Source: an uncultured Dorea sp.
GTDB taxonomy: Bacteria > Bacillota > Clostridia > Lachnospirales > Lachnospiraceae
Length of the DNA stretch: 26,329 nt
Direction of reading: 5' to 3'
Assembly (NCBI GenBank): GCA_910589275.1
Contig: CAJUTH010000044.1
Location: 1 to 26,329, forward strand
Shown here: in pieces, positions 7,295-15,554 of the stretch
Layout of the letters: every line of letters starts with the position of its first letter
Numbering within the stretch: position 1 is the first letter of the stretch
Position numbers and translations under genes: made by a program
The notes under the pieces: generated by a model
The model's database searches: none
Told to the model about the DNA's origin: nothing
The model's input: only the letters and a program-made list of their open reading frames with translations

Positions 7295-7372
7295 TTCTTT
7301 CTTCAAATTTTGTTAAATTATTTATAATCTGAAGTTACTATTCGCTCCATTCACAGTAACAACCTGAGACCC

Positions 7373-7885
7373 CTACAGCACCAGCGACGGAGCCGCGTAT
7401 ACCCGCCCGCCAAGCTCACTGTCCAGCATATACAAACTCTTCGGATCGTCACCAAACAGCTCGAATTTCTTTACCAGCCCGTCTGCGTTGGTCTCTTCCT
7501 CACCCTGCTCCTTTACAAACCAGTCAAGGAACTGCATCGTGCGGAAATCCTTCACAGAATAAGCCGCGTCATAAATGCCATGAATTAAACTCGTCACATA
7601 CTGCTCATGCTTTAAGCCTTCTTCCAGAACTGCCTTAGCGCTTGTCAGCTCAACCGCCGGTTTGTCAATGGCCTCCAAAACAATCTTCTCGCCGTTATTC
7701 TGCAGATACTGTACAAACAGCATCGCGTGGTCGCGTTCCTCCTGCGCCTGAACTTTATACCAGTTTCCAAAACCCTCCAAGCCAAGATCATAATAATAAT
7801 TGGAAAAATCCAGATATAAATACGCAGAATATAATTCTTTGTTAATCTGCTGATTTAATAATTCTGTCACTTTCGTATCTAACAT
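7373..7885 (-). CDS. ftnA: bacterial non-haem ferritin
   Basis: This 170-aa ferritin stores iron by oxidising Fe(II) at a di-iron site within each subunit of a 24-mer shell. The ferroxidase residues are all present at the usual numbering: E17, E50 and H53 (EERDHA), E94, Q127 and E130 (KEQGEEE). It lacks the haem-ligand features of bacterioferritin. The start is the ATG at 7885, preceded by CAGGAGGG; the upstream in-frame ATG at 7918 has no ribosome binding site and would add 11 non-conserved residues. A strong promoter lies at 7930-7958, so it is transcribed by itself, although no terminator separates it from paaK upstream. Confidence 0.95.
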   Translation of the reverse strand: MLDTKVTELLNQQINKELYSAYLYLDFSNYYYDLGLEGFGNWYKVQAQEERDHAMLFVQYLQNNGEKIVLEAIDKPAVELTSAKAVLEEGLKHEQYVTSLIHGIYDAAYSVKDFRTMQFLDWFVKEQGEEETNADGLVKKFELFGDDPKSLYMLDSELGGRVYAAPSLVL

Positions 7886-7929
7886 GATAAACCCTCCTGT
7901 TTTGATAATGAACTGCAAAATATACTCTA

Positions 7930-7958
7930 TATATACTACCGCTTTTTGTCCTTGTCAA
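7930..7958 (-). promoter_or_regulatory. sigma-A-type promoter of ferritin
   Basis: On the minus strand, TTGACA (7953-7958) is followed by a 17-base spacer and TATATA (7930-7935), a near-consensus vegetative promoter about 45 bases upstream of the ferritin ATG. I saw no convincing Fur or PerR box. Confidence 0.7.
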
Positions 7959-7968
7959 CAAAAATATC

Positions 7969-9210
7969 TTATCGCTCCCTGTAGTCTGTCACTCTCTTCG
8001 TCTTCTTCTCGCTCCTTGGCAGCGTTCCCACCGGAACGATAGTAACCTTCGGCGTAATGCCGATCCGAGACTTGAACAGCCCCCTGATCACTGCCGCCGT
8101 CCTCTCAAAATTCACGCGGCCCTCTGCCTCCGCAGTCACGATCATGATATCCCTGTTCTGTTCTTCGTCATAGGCGATAGTGATCGTATATTCACTGGAT
8201 ACGCCGTCCACATCCTTCAAAAGATCTTCCACCTGGCTTGGGAACATATTTACGCCGCGAACCTTGAACATATCGTCGCTTCTTCCCTTGATGATATCGA
8301 TACGCGGATAGCTACTTTTACAGGAACAGGGTTCTGGTATAATGCGGGAAATGTCATGGGTTCTGAACCGCAGAAGCGGCGCGCCTTCCTTTACCAGCGT
8401 CGTAATGACGATCTCACCTTCTTCTCCGTCCGGCACAGGCTCTCCCGTCTTCGGATCAATGATTTCAATGTAGATATAATCATCCCAATAATGGATTCCG
8501 GCCTCCTTCTCACAGTTGATTCCGATTCCGGGTCCATAGATCTCTGTCAGTCCATAGATATCGTACAAGTCAATGCCGAGCCCTTTTCGGATGTATTCCC
8601 GCATCTTCTCTCCCCAGCGCTCAGATCCGATCACACCTTTTTTCAGAGAGATTTGGTCTTTCAGGCCGCGCTTGCCTATTTCTTCCGCCAGCAAAAGCGC
8701 ATAGGAGGAAGTGGCTGTGATAACCGTCGCTTTCAAGTCCACCATCATCTGAAGCTGTTTATCCGTATTGCCAGGGCCCATAGGAATCGCCATAGCCCCT
8801 AATTTCTCGCAGCCCGCCTGAAAGCCGATCCCGGCCGTCCAGAGCCCATAGCCCGGCGTGATCTGGATCCGGTCTTCCTTCGTGATTCCCGCCATCTCGT
8901 AACACCGGGAAAACATCTCGGCCCAATCCTCTACGTCCTTGGCCGTATAGGGAATGATCACCGGCTTTCCCGTGGTTCCGGAAGACGAGTGGATCCTGAC
9001 CACCTGCCCGTCCGGTACTGCCTGAATTCCCAGCGGATACGCATTTCGCAAATCCTCCTTGCTGGAAAATGGCAGCTTCTCAAATTCTTCCTGACTGCCA
9101 ATCCCAGTGATTCCCAGTTCCCGGTACAATTTCCCATAATAGCTGCCACTCTTCACCAGCCTCTTTACCTGCGCGTCTACCTGCGCGATCTGTGTCTCAT
9201 TCAGCCGCAT
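7969..9210 (-). CDS. paaK: phenylacetate-CoA ligase family protein
   Basis: This 413-aa member of the adenylate-forming superfamily resembles phenylacetate-CoA ligase, which joins aryl acetates to CoA using ATP. The AMP/ATP-binding motif SSSGTTGKP lies near residues 75-83, YDIYGLTEIYGPG near 215-227, and the C-terminal hinge region contains GRSDDMFKVRGVNMFPSQVE. Length is typical. The first 14 bases overlap the end of iorB. In this context it probably works on aryl-acetyl groups (indoleacetate, phenylacetate, hydroxyphenylacetate) made by IorAB; run in reverse it would recover ATP from the CoA ester. Substrate preference is inferred from the neighbours. Confidence 0.9.
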   Translation of the reverse strand: MRLNETQIAQVDAQVKRLVKSGSYYGKLYRELGITGIGSQEEFEKLPFSSKEDLRNAYPLGIQAVPDGQVVRIHSSSGTTGKPVIIPYTAKDVEDWAEMFSRCYEMAGITKEDRIQITPGYGLWTAGIGFQAGCEKLGAMAIPMGPGNTDKQLQMMVDLKATVITATSSYALLLAEEIGKRGLKDQISLKKGVIGSERWGEKMREYIRKGLGIDLYDIYGLTEIYGPGIGINCEKEAGIHYWDDYIYIEIIDPKTGEPVPDGEEGEIVITTLVKEGAPLLRFRTHDISRIIPEPCSCKSSYPRIDIIKGRSDDMFKVRGVNMFPSQVEDLLKDVDGVSSEYTITIAYDEEQNRDIMIVTAEAEGRVNFERTAAVIRGLFKSRIGITPKVTIVPVGTLPRSEKKTKRVTDYRER

Positions 9211-9793
9211 ACTTCTTTCCTGCCTCCAATCCTGCCATAAATGCCTGCTTATTTGTCGTTACATATTCTTCCCGGACTCCCGCCCCGATCGCGTCAAGGA
9301 GAGCCTCCGCAGCCAGCCCCAGCCGTCCGCTTCCTGCCGCCGCCCCCAGAATCACCGCGTTAAAATAACGGGAAGAGTGAAAGGGCCTGCAGATTTCCTC
9401 TGCGTCAATGATCAAACAGTCCACTTTTTCCTTCAGGTATTCCGTCATCTGCCTGCCGTCATACCCGGTGTCCTGAAGCGATTCCGTTACCGGTTTCACC
9501 GGGACGCAGTTCGCGATAACGATCCCGCCTTTTTTCAAATATGCCAGATTCCGCACCGCCTCCGCCGGCTCAAATGCAAGGACGATATCCGCATTTCCCT
9601 TAGGGATCAAAGGAGCATATGCCTCCTTCCCGATTCGGATATGACTGGTAACAGAACCGCCCCTCTGAGCCATACCAATCGTCTCGGCAGAATGTACCGT
9701 ATTGCCGCAGTTCATCGCTGCAGATGCGATCAGCTTGGAGGCCAGCACCGTTCCCTGTCCGCCCACGCCGCATACCAGAATATCCTTATTCAT
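9197..9793 (-). CDS. iorB: indolepyruvate:ferredoxin oxidoreductase, beta subunit
   Basis: This is the gamma-domain (POR_N/KOR beta) subunit of 198 aa. It begins with the nucleotide-binding-like ILVCGVGGQGTVLASKLIA and carries MAQRGGSVTSHIRIG near residues 45-60, both typical of IorB. With IorA it oxidatively decarboxylates aryl-pyruvates to aryl-acetyl-CoA, reducing ferredoxin. The frame is open further upstream to 9985, but that extension lies inside iorA; the ATG at 9793 starts 8 bases before the end of iorA and matches the family N terminus. Its own end overlaps paaK by 14 bases, implying translational coupling of all three genes. Confidence 0.93.
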   Translation of the reverse strand: MNKDILVCGVGGQGTVLASKLIASAAMNCGNTVHSAETIGMAQRGGSVTSHIRIGKEAYAPLIPKGNADIVLAFEPAEAVRNLAYLKKGGIVIANCVPVKPVTESLQDTGYDGRQMTEYLKEKVDCLIIDAEEICRPFHSSRYFNAVILGAAAGSGRLGLAAEALLDAIGAGVREEYVTTNKQAFMAGLEAGKKYAAE

Positions 9794-11585
9794 CTTCGCC
9801 ACCCCCGATCGCTGACACCGGGCAGATCTGGCTGCAGAGGCCGCAGCCGGTACAAAGACCAGCGTCAATTTCCACTTTTTTATCCTTGATAACCAGCGCC
9901 GGGCAACCTGTCTCCCGGATACATTTTTTACACTGGATGCAGTTTTCTCCCACAGCCATCCCTTTGCCATGCTTTGCGGCGGCAATGCAGGGCGACCGGA
10001 ATATAATCGCCTTTACCCCGGAACTTCCCGCGCATTCCTTCACCGCGGCCACGGCGGCCGGATGATCCAGCGGGTTCACCCGGAGGATTTTTTTAACGCC
10101 CATCCCTTCTAGGATTTTCCCGATATCCACCCGCTCAACAATACTCCCCATCAGATTCCTCCCGGTTCCCGGATGGGGCTGGTGTCCGGTCATTGCGGTG
10201 GTGGAATTATCCAGAACACAGAGAATCATATCCGCATTGTTGTAAACAGCGTTGACCACTCCTGTCATGCCGGAGGCAAAGAACGTGGAATCCCCCACAA
10301 AGGCAAAGCAGACCCCTTCCGGATCCGTCCAGTGGAGTCCCTGCGCCATCGTGATGCCGGCTCCCATGCAGAGACAGGTATCCACCATATCTAACGGCGC
10401 CGCGTTCCCCAGCGTATAGCAGCCGATATCTCCGCAAAAGTAAGCCTTTCTCCCCTCCATTGCTTTCTTCACGGCATAGAAGGACGCCCGGTGGGGACAG
10501 CCCGCACAGAGTACCGGAGGACGGACGGGAAGCCTTGGCATATCCGGCGGCGGAGAGCTCTTTTCCCTCTCCGGCGTACCCAGAAAATGGCTCAGCGCCT
10601 TAGCGGATGCCTCTGTCGAATTTTCCCCGCTGGGGGCTATGTGGCCGGTAAGCCTGCCGTACACCTTGACAAACAGTCCTTTTGCACCGATCAGTTTCAG
10701 AACCGCCGACTCCAGATAAGGGCTCAGTTCTTCCACACAGAGCGCTTCCTCCACGCCTTCTAAACCGCGCAGGACAAATCTCTCCGGAAACGGATAGGGC
10801 GTTGCGATCCTTATGAGCCTTACCTCCGGGTAATCCTTTAGGTATTCTCTCACATATGCATAGCTGACGCCAGAAGTGATCACCGCTCTTTTTCCGGTTC
10901 CTGTCAGCGTATTCTTCCCATAATCGGAAAAGTCTTCCCCGATCTGCGGATTCCTTTTCTCGATCATCGCGTGGTTTTGATAGGACAGCCGGGGGAATAT
11001 AACCCACCGGCCGGTATCCCTATGGAATCCCTCATACCGCTTCGGCGCCGCGTTCTCCTCTACCTCGATCGAAGCATAGGCATGGCAGACCCGGGTCGTC
11101 GGGCGAAAGAGCACCGGCGTATGGTATTTTTCCGAACAGGCGTAGGCATCCTGTATCATCTCATAAGCCTCCTCCGGCGAAGAGGGGTCAAACACCGGTA
11201 TCCGGGCAAATTCCGCAAACATCCGGGTATCCTGCTCCGTCTGGGAGGAAATCGGCCCCGGATCATCTGCGGCCACGATCACCATGCCCCCTTCCACTCC
11301 CACATAGGCCAGGGACATGAGCGGATCAGATGCCACATTTAACCCCACCTGTTTCATCGTCACCAGCGTCCTTGCGCCGGAATAAGCCGCGCCCGCCGCC
11401 ACCTCAAGAGCCGCCTTTTCATTTACCGACCATTCCACATGGACTCCTTCGCCGGCATACCTGCTCACAGTCTCAATGATCTCTGAGGACGGTGTTCCCG
11501 GATAGCCGGAAACTACATTGACTCCGGCCGCAAGAGCGCCAAGGGCAATCGCTCCATTTCCCATCACATATTCTTTTCTCATCAT
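9786..11585 (-). CDS. iorA: indolepyruvate:ferredoxin oxidoreductase, alpha subunit
   Basis: This 599-aa subunit binds thiamine diphosphate. The pyrimidine-binding domain is at the N terminus (GNGAIALGALAAGVNVVSGYPGTPSSEI), and the TPP-binding segment lies near residues 390-470 (CGDIGCYTLG, FVGDSTFFASG, LDNSTTAMTGHQ). Two [4Fe-4S] motifs close the protein: CIQCKKCIRETGCP (549-561) and CTGCGLCSQICP (577-588). All cluster cysteines are present. Two ATG codons stand in tandem; AAAGGAG sits closer to ideal spacing for the second (11582). It is the first gene of iorA-iorB-paaK, the fermentative route from tryptophan, phenylalanine and tyrosine keto acids to aryl acetates. Confidence 0.95.
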   Translation of the reverse strand: MMRKEYVMGNGAIALGALAAGVNVVSGYPGTPSSEIIETVSRYAGEGVHVEWSVNEKAALEVAAGAAYSGARTLVTMKQVGLNVASDPLMSLAYVGVEGGMVIVAADDPGPISSQTEQDTRMFAEFARIPVFDPSSPEEAYEMIQDAYACSEKYHTPVLFRPTTRVCHAYASIEVEENAAPKRYEGFHRDTGRWVIFPRLSYQNHAMIEKRNPQIGEDFSDYGKNTLTGTGKRAVITSGVSYAYVREYLKDYPEVRLIRIATPYPFPERFVLRGLEGVEEALCVEELSPYLESAVLKLIGAKGLFVKVYGRLTGHIAPSGENSTEASAKALSHFLGTPEREKSSPPPDMPRLPVRPPVLCAGCPHRASFYAVKKAMEGRKAYFCGDIGCYTLGNAAPLDMVDTCLCMGAGITMAQGLHWTDPEGVCFAFVGDSTFFASGMTGVVNAVYNNADMILCVLDNSTTAMTGHQPHPGTGRNLMGSIVERVDIGKILEGMGVKKILRVNPLDHPAAVAAVKECAGSSGVKAIIFRSPCIAAAKHGKGMAVGENCIQCKKCIRETGCPALVIKDKKVEIDAGLCTGCGLCSQICPVSAIGGGEDE

Positions 11586-11628
11586 CTGCTCCTTTTATGA
11601 AAATCCATGATATTTCATTTTCTTACTA

Positions 11629-11657
11629 ATTATAGAAGCGTCCACACACGAAAGCAA
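11629..11657 (-). promoter_or_regulatory. promoter of the iorA-iorB-paaK operon
   Basis: On the minus strand, TTGCTT (11652-11657) is followed by a 17-base spacer and a perfect TATAAT (11629-11634), about 45 bases before the iorA start. Confidence 0.65.
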
Positions 11658-11702
11658 TAGCAGATATCAGTTTTTTCAAAATTGGATAATTAAAAAATAA
11701 GA

Positions 11703-11733
11703 GCCATGACGATTCAAACCAGATCGTCATGGC
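11703..11733 (-). terminator. terminator of the PTS catabolic operon
   Basis: GCCATGACGAT and ATCGTCATGGC form a perfect 11-bp stem with a 9-base loop, followed on the minus strand by TCTTATTTTTT. It lies 7 bases after the HPr gene stop and closes the operon that begins at 20634. Confidence 0.85.
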
Positions 11734-11740
11734 CCCAAGG

Positions 11741-12010
11741 TTAACATTCCCCAAAACCTGAATTAATTAGTGCGATCAGAGAATCCAGCGCCTCCTCGGC
11801 GTCCTCTCCCTCCGTGCTGATAAATACCCGTTCCCCCTGGCAGAAGCCATGGGACAAGAGCAATATGACGGACTTTGCAGAGGTCGGCTCCTCTCCTTCG
11901 CGGTTAATCAGAATTTTACTCTCAAATCCTTTTGCCTTCTGAACAAATTCGCTTGCCGGCCTGGCATGCAGTCCTGTGGCATTTTTGATGGTAACAGATT
12001 TGGTTAGCAT
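11741..12010 (-). CDS. HPr-family phosphocarrier protein
   Basis: This 89-aa HPr carries phosphate from enzyme I to EIIA domains of the phosphotransferase system. The phosphorylated histidine is H15 in ATGLHARPAS. The regulatory serine of Gram-positive HPr corresponds to S47 (TSAKSVILLLSHG), but the residues after it differ from the usual SIMGVMSLG, so recognition by HPr kinase or CcpA is uncertain. It is the last gene of a PTS operon, 14 bases after the RmlD-like gene, with GGGGAAGGG as ribosome binding site. Because general ptsH usually sits with ptsI, this is likely a dedicated paralogue. Enzyme I is not in the window. Confidence 0.9.
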   Translation of the reverse strand: MLTKSVTIKNATGLHARPASEFVQKAKGFESKILINREGEEPTSAKSVILLLSHGFCQGERVFISTEGEDAEEALDSLIALINSGFGEC

Positions 12011-12024
12011 ACTTCCCTTCCCCT

Positions 12025-12906
12025 TTATTCACGATTTTCGTTCACGTTACATTTTTGTTCTTTGATCTCCTCTAAACACTCCCCTAACGCTTCCTTCCAG
12101 CCGCGCAGCGTACGATGAAACGTGTTTGTATAGGCTATACTGTCAAACATTGTATTTTTTGCACGCTTTGCACTTCTATCTTTCTGCAGGATTGGCACAA
12201 GCCGGTTTACAGAATAGCCAAGGCCCAGCGCGCAGGCGCTGTAAAACTCATACCTAGAGGCAATACCGGTATTGGCGATATGGTAGGTTCCGTAGTATGG
12301 TGTTTGTGCCATATTCAGCAATTCTTCCGCAACATCTCTGCAATACGTAGGCGAACACATCTGATCCGTCGTATAGGAAACTGTTTCCCCGGCATCGAGC
12401 TTCTCCATCATCATATAGATATAATTAGAATGCTGATAGCCCTTCGCGCCAAAAAGAAGCGGAACCCGGATGATAAAATGTTTTCTGTGAACAGCCCTTA
12501 CCTCGCTCTCTGCCATCAGCTTGCTCTGCCCATAGGTATTGATTGGATTCGTCTTATCATATTCGTGATAAGGGACTTTTGTCTCTCCGTCAAACACCGA
12601 ATCACTGCTGATATGAATCAGCGGAATATCAAGCCTAGCTGCCGCCAAGGCGGCATTTTTCGCTCCGAATGTATTAATTGCAAAGGTCATCCTCCGCTGT
12701 TCCTCCGCCATATCCACCATGCGGAAGCCCGCGCAGTTTATGATAAGGTCCGGCTTCATTTCCTGCATAAACGCAAGAACTGCCTGCGCATCCGTAAGAT
12801 CCAGTTCTTTCCGCCCTTTTAATGCGACAACCTCATGTTCCCTTGCAAAAACTGCCGCAATATCTGCACCTAAAAGTCCGCTGGCACCCGTTACGATCAC
12901 TTTCAT
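12025..12906 (-). CDS. RmlD-like (dTDP-4-dehydrorhamnose reductase family) oxidoreductase
   Basis: This 293-aa extended short-chain dehydrogenase has the Rossmann motif VTGASGLLGADI at the N terminus, the strand HISSDSVFDGE near residues 98-108 (equivalent to STDYVFDG of RmlD) and the catalytic pair Y125 and K129 (NTYGQSK). RmlD reduces a 4-keto nucleotide sugar, but no other rhamnose genes are here. The gene sits in a catabolic PTS operon, so a reductase or dehydrogenase role on a pathway intermediate is more likely; this is inferred from context only. The start is the ATG at 12906, preceded by GGAGGAG; it overlaps the cyclase-family gene upstream by 4 bases (ATGA). Confidence 0.8.
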   Translation of the reverse strand: MKVIVTGASGLLGADIAAVFAREHEVVALKGRKELDLTDAQAVLAFMQEMKPDLIINCAGFRMVDMAEEQRRMTFAINTFGAKNAALAAARLDIPLIHISSDSVFDGETKVPYHEYDKTNPINTYGQSKLMAESEVRAVHRKHFIIRVPLLFGAKGYQHSNYIYMMMEKLDAGETVSYTTDQMCSPTYCRDVAEELLNMAQTPYYGTYHIANTGIASRYEFYSACALGLGYSVNRLVPILQKDRSAKRAKNTMFDSIAYTNTFHRTLRGWKEALGECLEEIKEQKCNVNENRE

Positions 12907-13532
12907 ACGTTCTCTCCTCCATCTATAAGCACCGCCCTGCATGGAGCCGCCTCACTATTCCTGATATAAAGCGGAAAACAGATCAGACGGTAAATCCCCG
13001 GCCGGACGTCCTCCAGACAGATTCCCTCCAGCAGAAGCACTCCTGCTTTCAGCAGAATTTTATGAGCCAGTTTTCCCTGATCCTTTTCCTTATCTACGGA
13101 AAAGGAATCAATTCCTGCAAGCTCTATTCCTTTCTCCGCCAGATACCTAGCGGCTTCCGCTGTAAAATAGCTGGCGCTTCCCGGCCTGTTCTCTCTAATA
13201 TTTACCGAAAACGGCGTTTTTACCAGCACCATTTTCTCTGTAATTCCAGCTTTCTTTAATACCTCTTCTGTGATAACCGGCTGTTCTGCCCAGATTACCT
13301 GTGCGTTCCCCATAAACCGATTCAATGGGAGTTCGTCAATCCTAGCACCTCCCTCTACGTAATGGCGCGGCGCATCAATATGGGTTCCGTCATGTACCAC
13401 CATTTCTATGGAGGACATACAGACTTCATCCCCCTTTGAGTAGTCTCTTACCAGATGATGCACAAATGGCTTTACCGAAGGGTATCTGAGCATTTCCGCA
13501 GACAACGGATCACTGATATCTATCATTCTCAT
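12903..13532 (-). CDS. cyclase-family metal-dependent hydrolase
   Basis: This 209-aa protein belongs to the cyclase / kynurenine formamidase-like family (PF04199 type). The signature H47-D-G-T-H51-I-D53-A-P-R-H57 is complete and supplies the metal ligands. Known members hydrolyse C-N bonds such as formylkynurenine, isatin and related cyclic or amide substrates. In this operon it might open a lactone or other cyclic intermediate, which is a guess. GGGAG about 8 bases before the ATG supports the start at 13532; an ATG two codons later is also possible. It lies 16 bases after the DapA-family gene and overlaps the next gene by 4. Confidence 0.85.
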   Translation of the reverse strand: MRMIDISDPLSAEMLRYPSVKPFVHHLVRDYSKGDEVCMSSIEMVVHDGTHIDAPRHYVEGGARIDELPLNRFMGNAQVIWAEQPVITEEVLKKAGITEKMVLVKTPFSVNIRENRPGSASYFTAEAARYLAEKGIELAGIDSFSVDKEKDQGKLAHKILLKAGVLLLEGICLEDVRPGIYRLICFPLYIRNSEAAPCRAVLIDGGENV

Positions 13533-13548
13533 AGCCGATTCTCCCAGT

Positions 13549-14433
13549 TTAAATCAGTTCCAGCTTTTTCAGCTCTTCCCGGATCGCTTCCTTCTCTTTC
13601 TCTCCCGCCGCGATAAACGGCGCCCTAGGATATGCCTTGATCACGCCCCGCACATCCAGCATAGCATAGATTGCAAGCTGTGTGGATTTCGCCAGATACA
13701 TAATATCCCTGCATTTATTCACCATAAACTGTGTCTGGCGGCAGGCTTCATAATCGCCGTCTATGCCCTCCTGATACATTTTTACATTAATCTCAGGAAA
13801 TGCATTGGCAAGTCCCGGAATAAATGCTTTTGTGCCGAGAACACATGCTGACAGCCACATCGCTTCCGTTCCAAGCACTACGTCAAAGCCTTCCGCTCCT
13901 AAGACACGATGATAATTCGCATGGATCATAATATCAAATGTTGCATCCTTTACGCCGTGCACTCCGATATCACGCAGTTTCCTGATGGTATTCAGCGAGA
14001 TAGGATATCCTTGGAATTTCGGATTATTATACACATAGACCGGCATATCCCCGGCAGCTTTTACCATATCTTCATAGAAATACAGGATACTATCCTCATT
14101 GTGCGTAAAATAATATGGCGCTACCGCTGCTACCGCATCCACTCCGATTTCTTTTGCATGTCTAATCAGCTCTGTGGTCTCCCCGTTTGTAGTTGTTCCT
14201 ACCTGATCTACTACTTGGATCCTTCCGCCTGAAACCTTTTTCGTTATCTCGGCCACTTGTTTTCTCTCTTCCAGAGACATCAGTGCGCCGCATCCATAAG
14301 ATCCGTTAATAAATACGCCGTGCACATGCCCGCTTAAAAATTCAACCAGCGCCTCCAAACTTTTTACATCCAGCTCTCCGTCCTCCTTAAATGGTGTGAT
14401 CATCGGAGGAATACATCCTTTCATTTTGTACAT
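13549..14433 (-). CDS. DapA/N-acetylneuraminate lyase family aldolase
   Basis: This 294-aa class I aldolase is of the dihydrodipicolinate synthase/NAL superfamily, which makes or cleaves bonds to pyruvate through a Schiff base. The Schiff-base lysine is K162 (GVKDATFD) and the partner tyrosine Y135 (VYVYNNP). The carboxylate-binding GTTGE motif is replaced by GSYGCGA at about 44-50, so it is not a normal DapA. In this operon it probably cleaves a 2-keto-3-deoxy acid to pyruvate and an aldehyde; this is inferred. GGAAGGG precedes the ATG. The 93-base gap upstream has a small hairpin (AACCAG/CTGGTT), perhaps an mRNA processing site. Confidence 0.87.
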   Translation of the reverse strand: MYKMKGCIPPMITPFKEDGELDVKSLEALVEFLSGHVHGVFINGSYGCGALMSLEERKQVAEITKKVSGGRIQVVDQVGTTTNGETTELIRHAKEIGVDAVAAVAPYYFTHNEDSILYFYEDMVKAAGDMPVYVYNNPKFQGYPISLNTIRKLRDIGVHGVKDATFDIMIHANYHRVLGAEGFDVVLGTEAMWLSACVLGTKAFIPGLANAFPEINVKMYQEGIDGDYEACRQTQFMVNKCRDIMYLAKSTQLAIYAMLDVRGVIKAYPRAPFIAAGEKEKEAIREELKKLELI

Positions 14434-14526
14434 AATACGTTTCCCTTCCTTTCTGTATATGAAACCAGCGTCTGGTTCCTGTCCTTTCCTCTATACGTTT
14501 TGCAGCCTGCATACTCACTGCACAGC

Positions 14527-15546
14527 CTAGCAGGCAGAGCTGTTCTGTATTGCTTCAAGCAGACGATCCTCTATCACAATCCCATCAGCCTGCTGCCTGC
14601 TTCGCTTTTCCGACTCCAGCTCTCCCGGAAACAGAATCCGCTCCGTCCCCGCTGCTTTCCGGCTTCCCTTCACCTCTTTCATGAACTCCGCCATTCTTCT
14701 GTCATACTCCTTCCGGCCGACAAACAGCCCTGCCGGTATCCCAGCAAGAAACATCCCTGCATTCTGCTGCCTGTCCGGAGCCTGATGCAGCGAATGCACC
14801 TGTTTGCTCCATCCTGCTCCCGTAACCACGCCGCTCAGCATTTCAACCATCAGCGAGATTGCATATCCCTTATATCCTGCGAAGGGAAGCAGAATGCTAG
14901 AAATCGCTCGTTCCGGGTCGGTAACCGGATACCCTTCCTCATCCACCGCAATTCCCTCCGGAAGCTTCTGTCCTTTTCTGGCATATTCGTAAAGCTTTCC
15001 CTTTGCAAGAGACGTGGTCGCCATATCAATAACAATGCTTTCGCCTTCTGTCGGAAAGGCTGCGGAAAAAGGATTCGTTCCAAGAACCTTCTCTGCGCCG
15101 CCGAATGCTGCAGCATTTGGATTCGTATTTGCCGTCATAAAACCAATTCCGCCTGCATCTGCAATTCTTTCCGTATAGTACGCCAGCATTCCGCAATGAT
15201 TGGAATTTCTGATACCCGCAACCCCCGGAATCCCCTTTTTGATATTCTTAATGATCTTCTCTGCGGCACAATATGCAGCCAACTGTCCGCATGCTCCTTT
15301 TCCATCAATGTTCCACACCGTATCACTGATCTTCTCTGCGGCGGGCTCTGCCAGCGGATCCAGCCCGCCCATTTTTATTCTCTCTAGATACACCGGAATC
15401 ATCTGTATCCCATGGGAACTGATTCCCCGCAGCTCAGCCTGTACCGCTGCATCCGCGATAATGGAACTGTTCTTCTCAGAAATCCCCGCTTTTAACAGGG
15501 CTTCTTTTACCAGTTCCGCCAACTCTTCTTTTGATATAAGTGCCAT
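14527..15546 (-). CDS. Ldh-family (malate/lactate/ureidoglycolate type) oxidoreductase
   Basis: This 339-aa NAD(P)-dependent dehydrogenase belongs to the type-2 malate/L-lactate dehydrogenase family (PF02615 type), which interconverts 2-hydroxy and 2-keto acids; members include ureidoglycolate, sulfolactate and 2,3-diketo-L-gulonate enzymes. The family histidines fit H45 (ISSHGIQMIPVY) and H117 (RNSNHCGMLAYYTE), and GTNPFSAAFPT and PFAGYKGYAISLMVEMLSG are present. The start is the ATG at 15546, preceded by TAGGAGG; the in-frame ATG at 15573 lies inside the upstream gene and has no good ribosome binding site. It starts 8 bases after the D-2-hydroxyacid dehydrogenase gene. The substrate is not readable from sequence. 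Confidence 0.9.
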   Translation of the reverse strand: MALISKEELAELVKEALLKAGISEKNSSIIADAAVQAELRGISSHGIQMIPVYLERIKMGGLDPLAEPAAEKISDTVWNIDGKGACGQLAAYCAAEKIIKNIKKGIPGVAGIRNSNHCGMLAYYTERIADAGGIGFMTANTNPNAAAFGGAEKVLGTNPFSAAFPTEGESIVIDMATTSLAKGKLYEYARKGQKLPEGIAVDEEGYPVTDPERAISSILLPFAGYKGYAISLMVEMLSGVVTGAGWSKQVHSLHQAPDRQQNAGMFLAGIPAGLFVGRKEYDRRMAEFMKEVKGSRKAAGTERILFPGELESEKRSRQQADGIVIEDRLLEAIQNSSAC

Positions 15547-15554
15547 AATACCTC

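Noticed and set aside
9794..9985. An N-terminal extension of iorB by 64 codons
   Set aside because: The extension lies wholly inside iorA in another frame and begins at TTG; the ATG at 9793 matches the conserved IorB start.
11586..11702. A tryptophan-related T-box or riboswitch upstream of iorA
   Set aside because: The leader is only about 40 bases from the predicted promoter and shows no T-box sequence, specifier loop or terminator/antiterminator pair.
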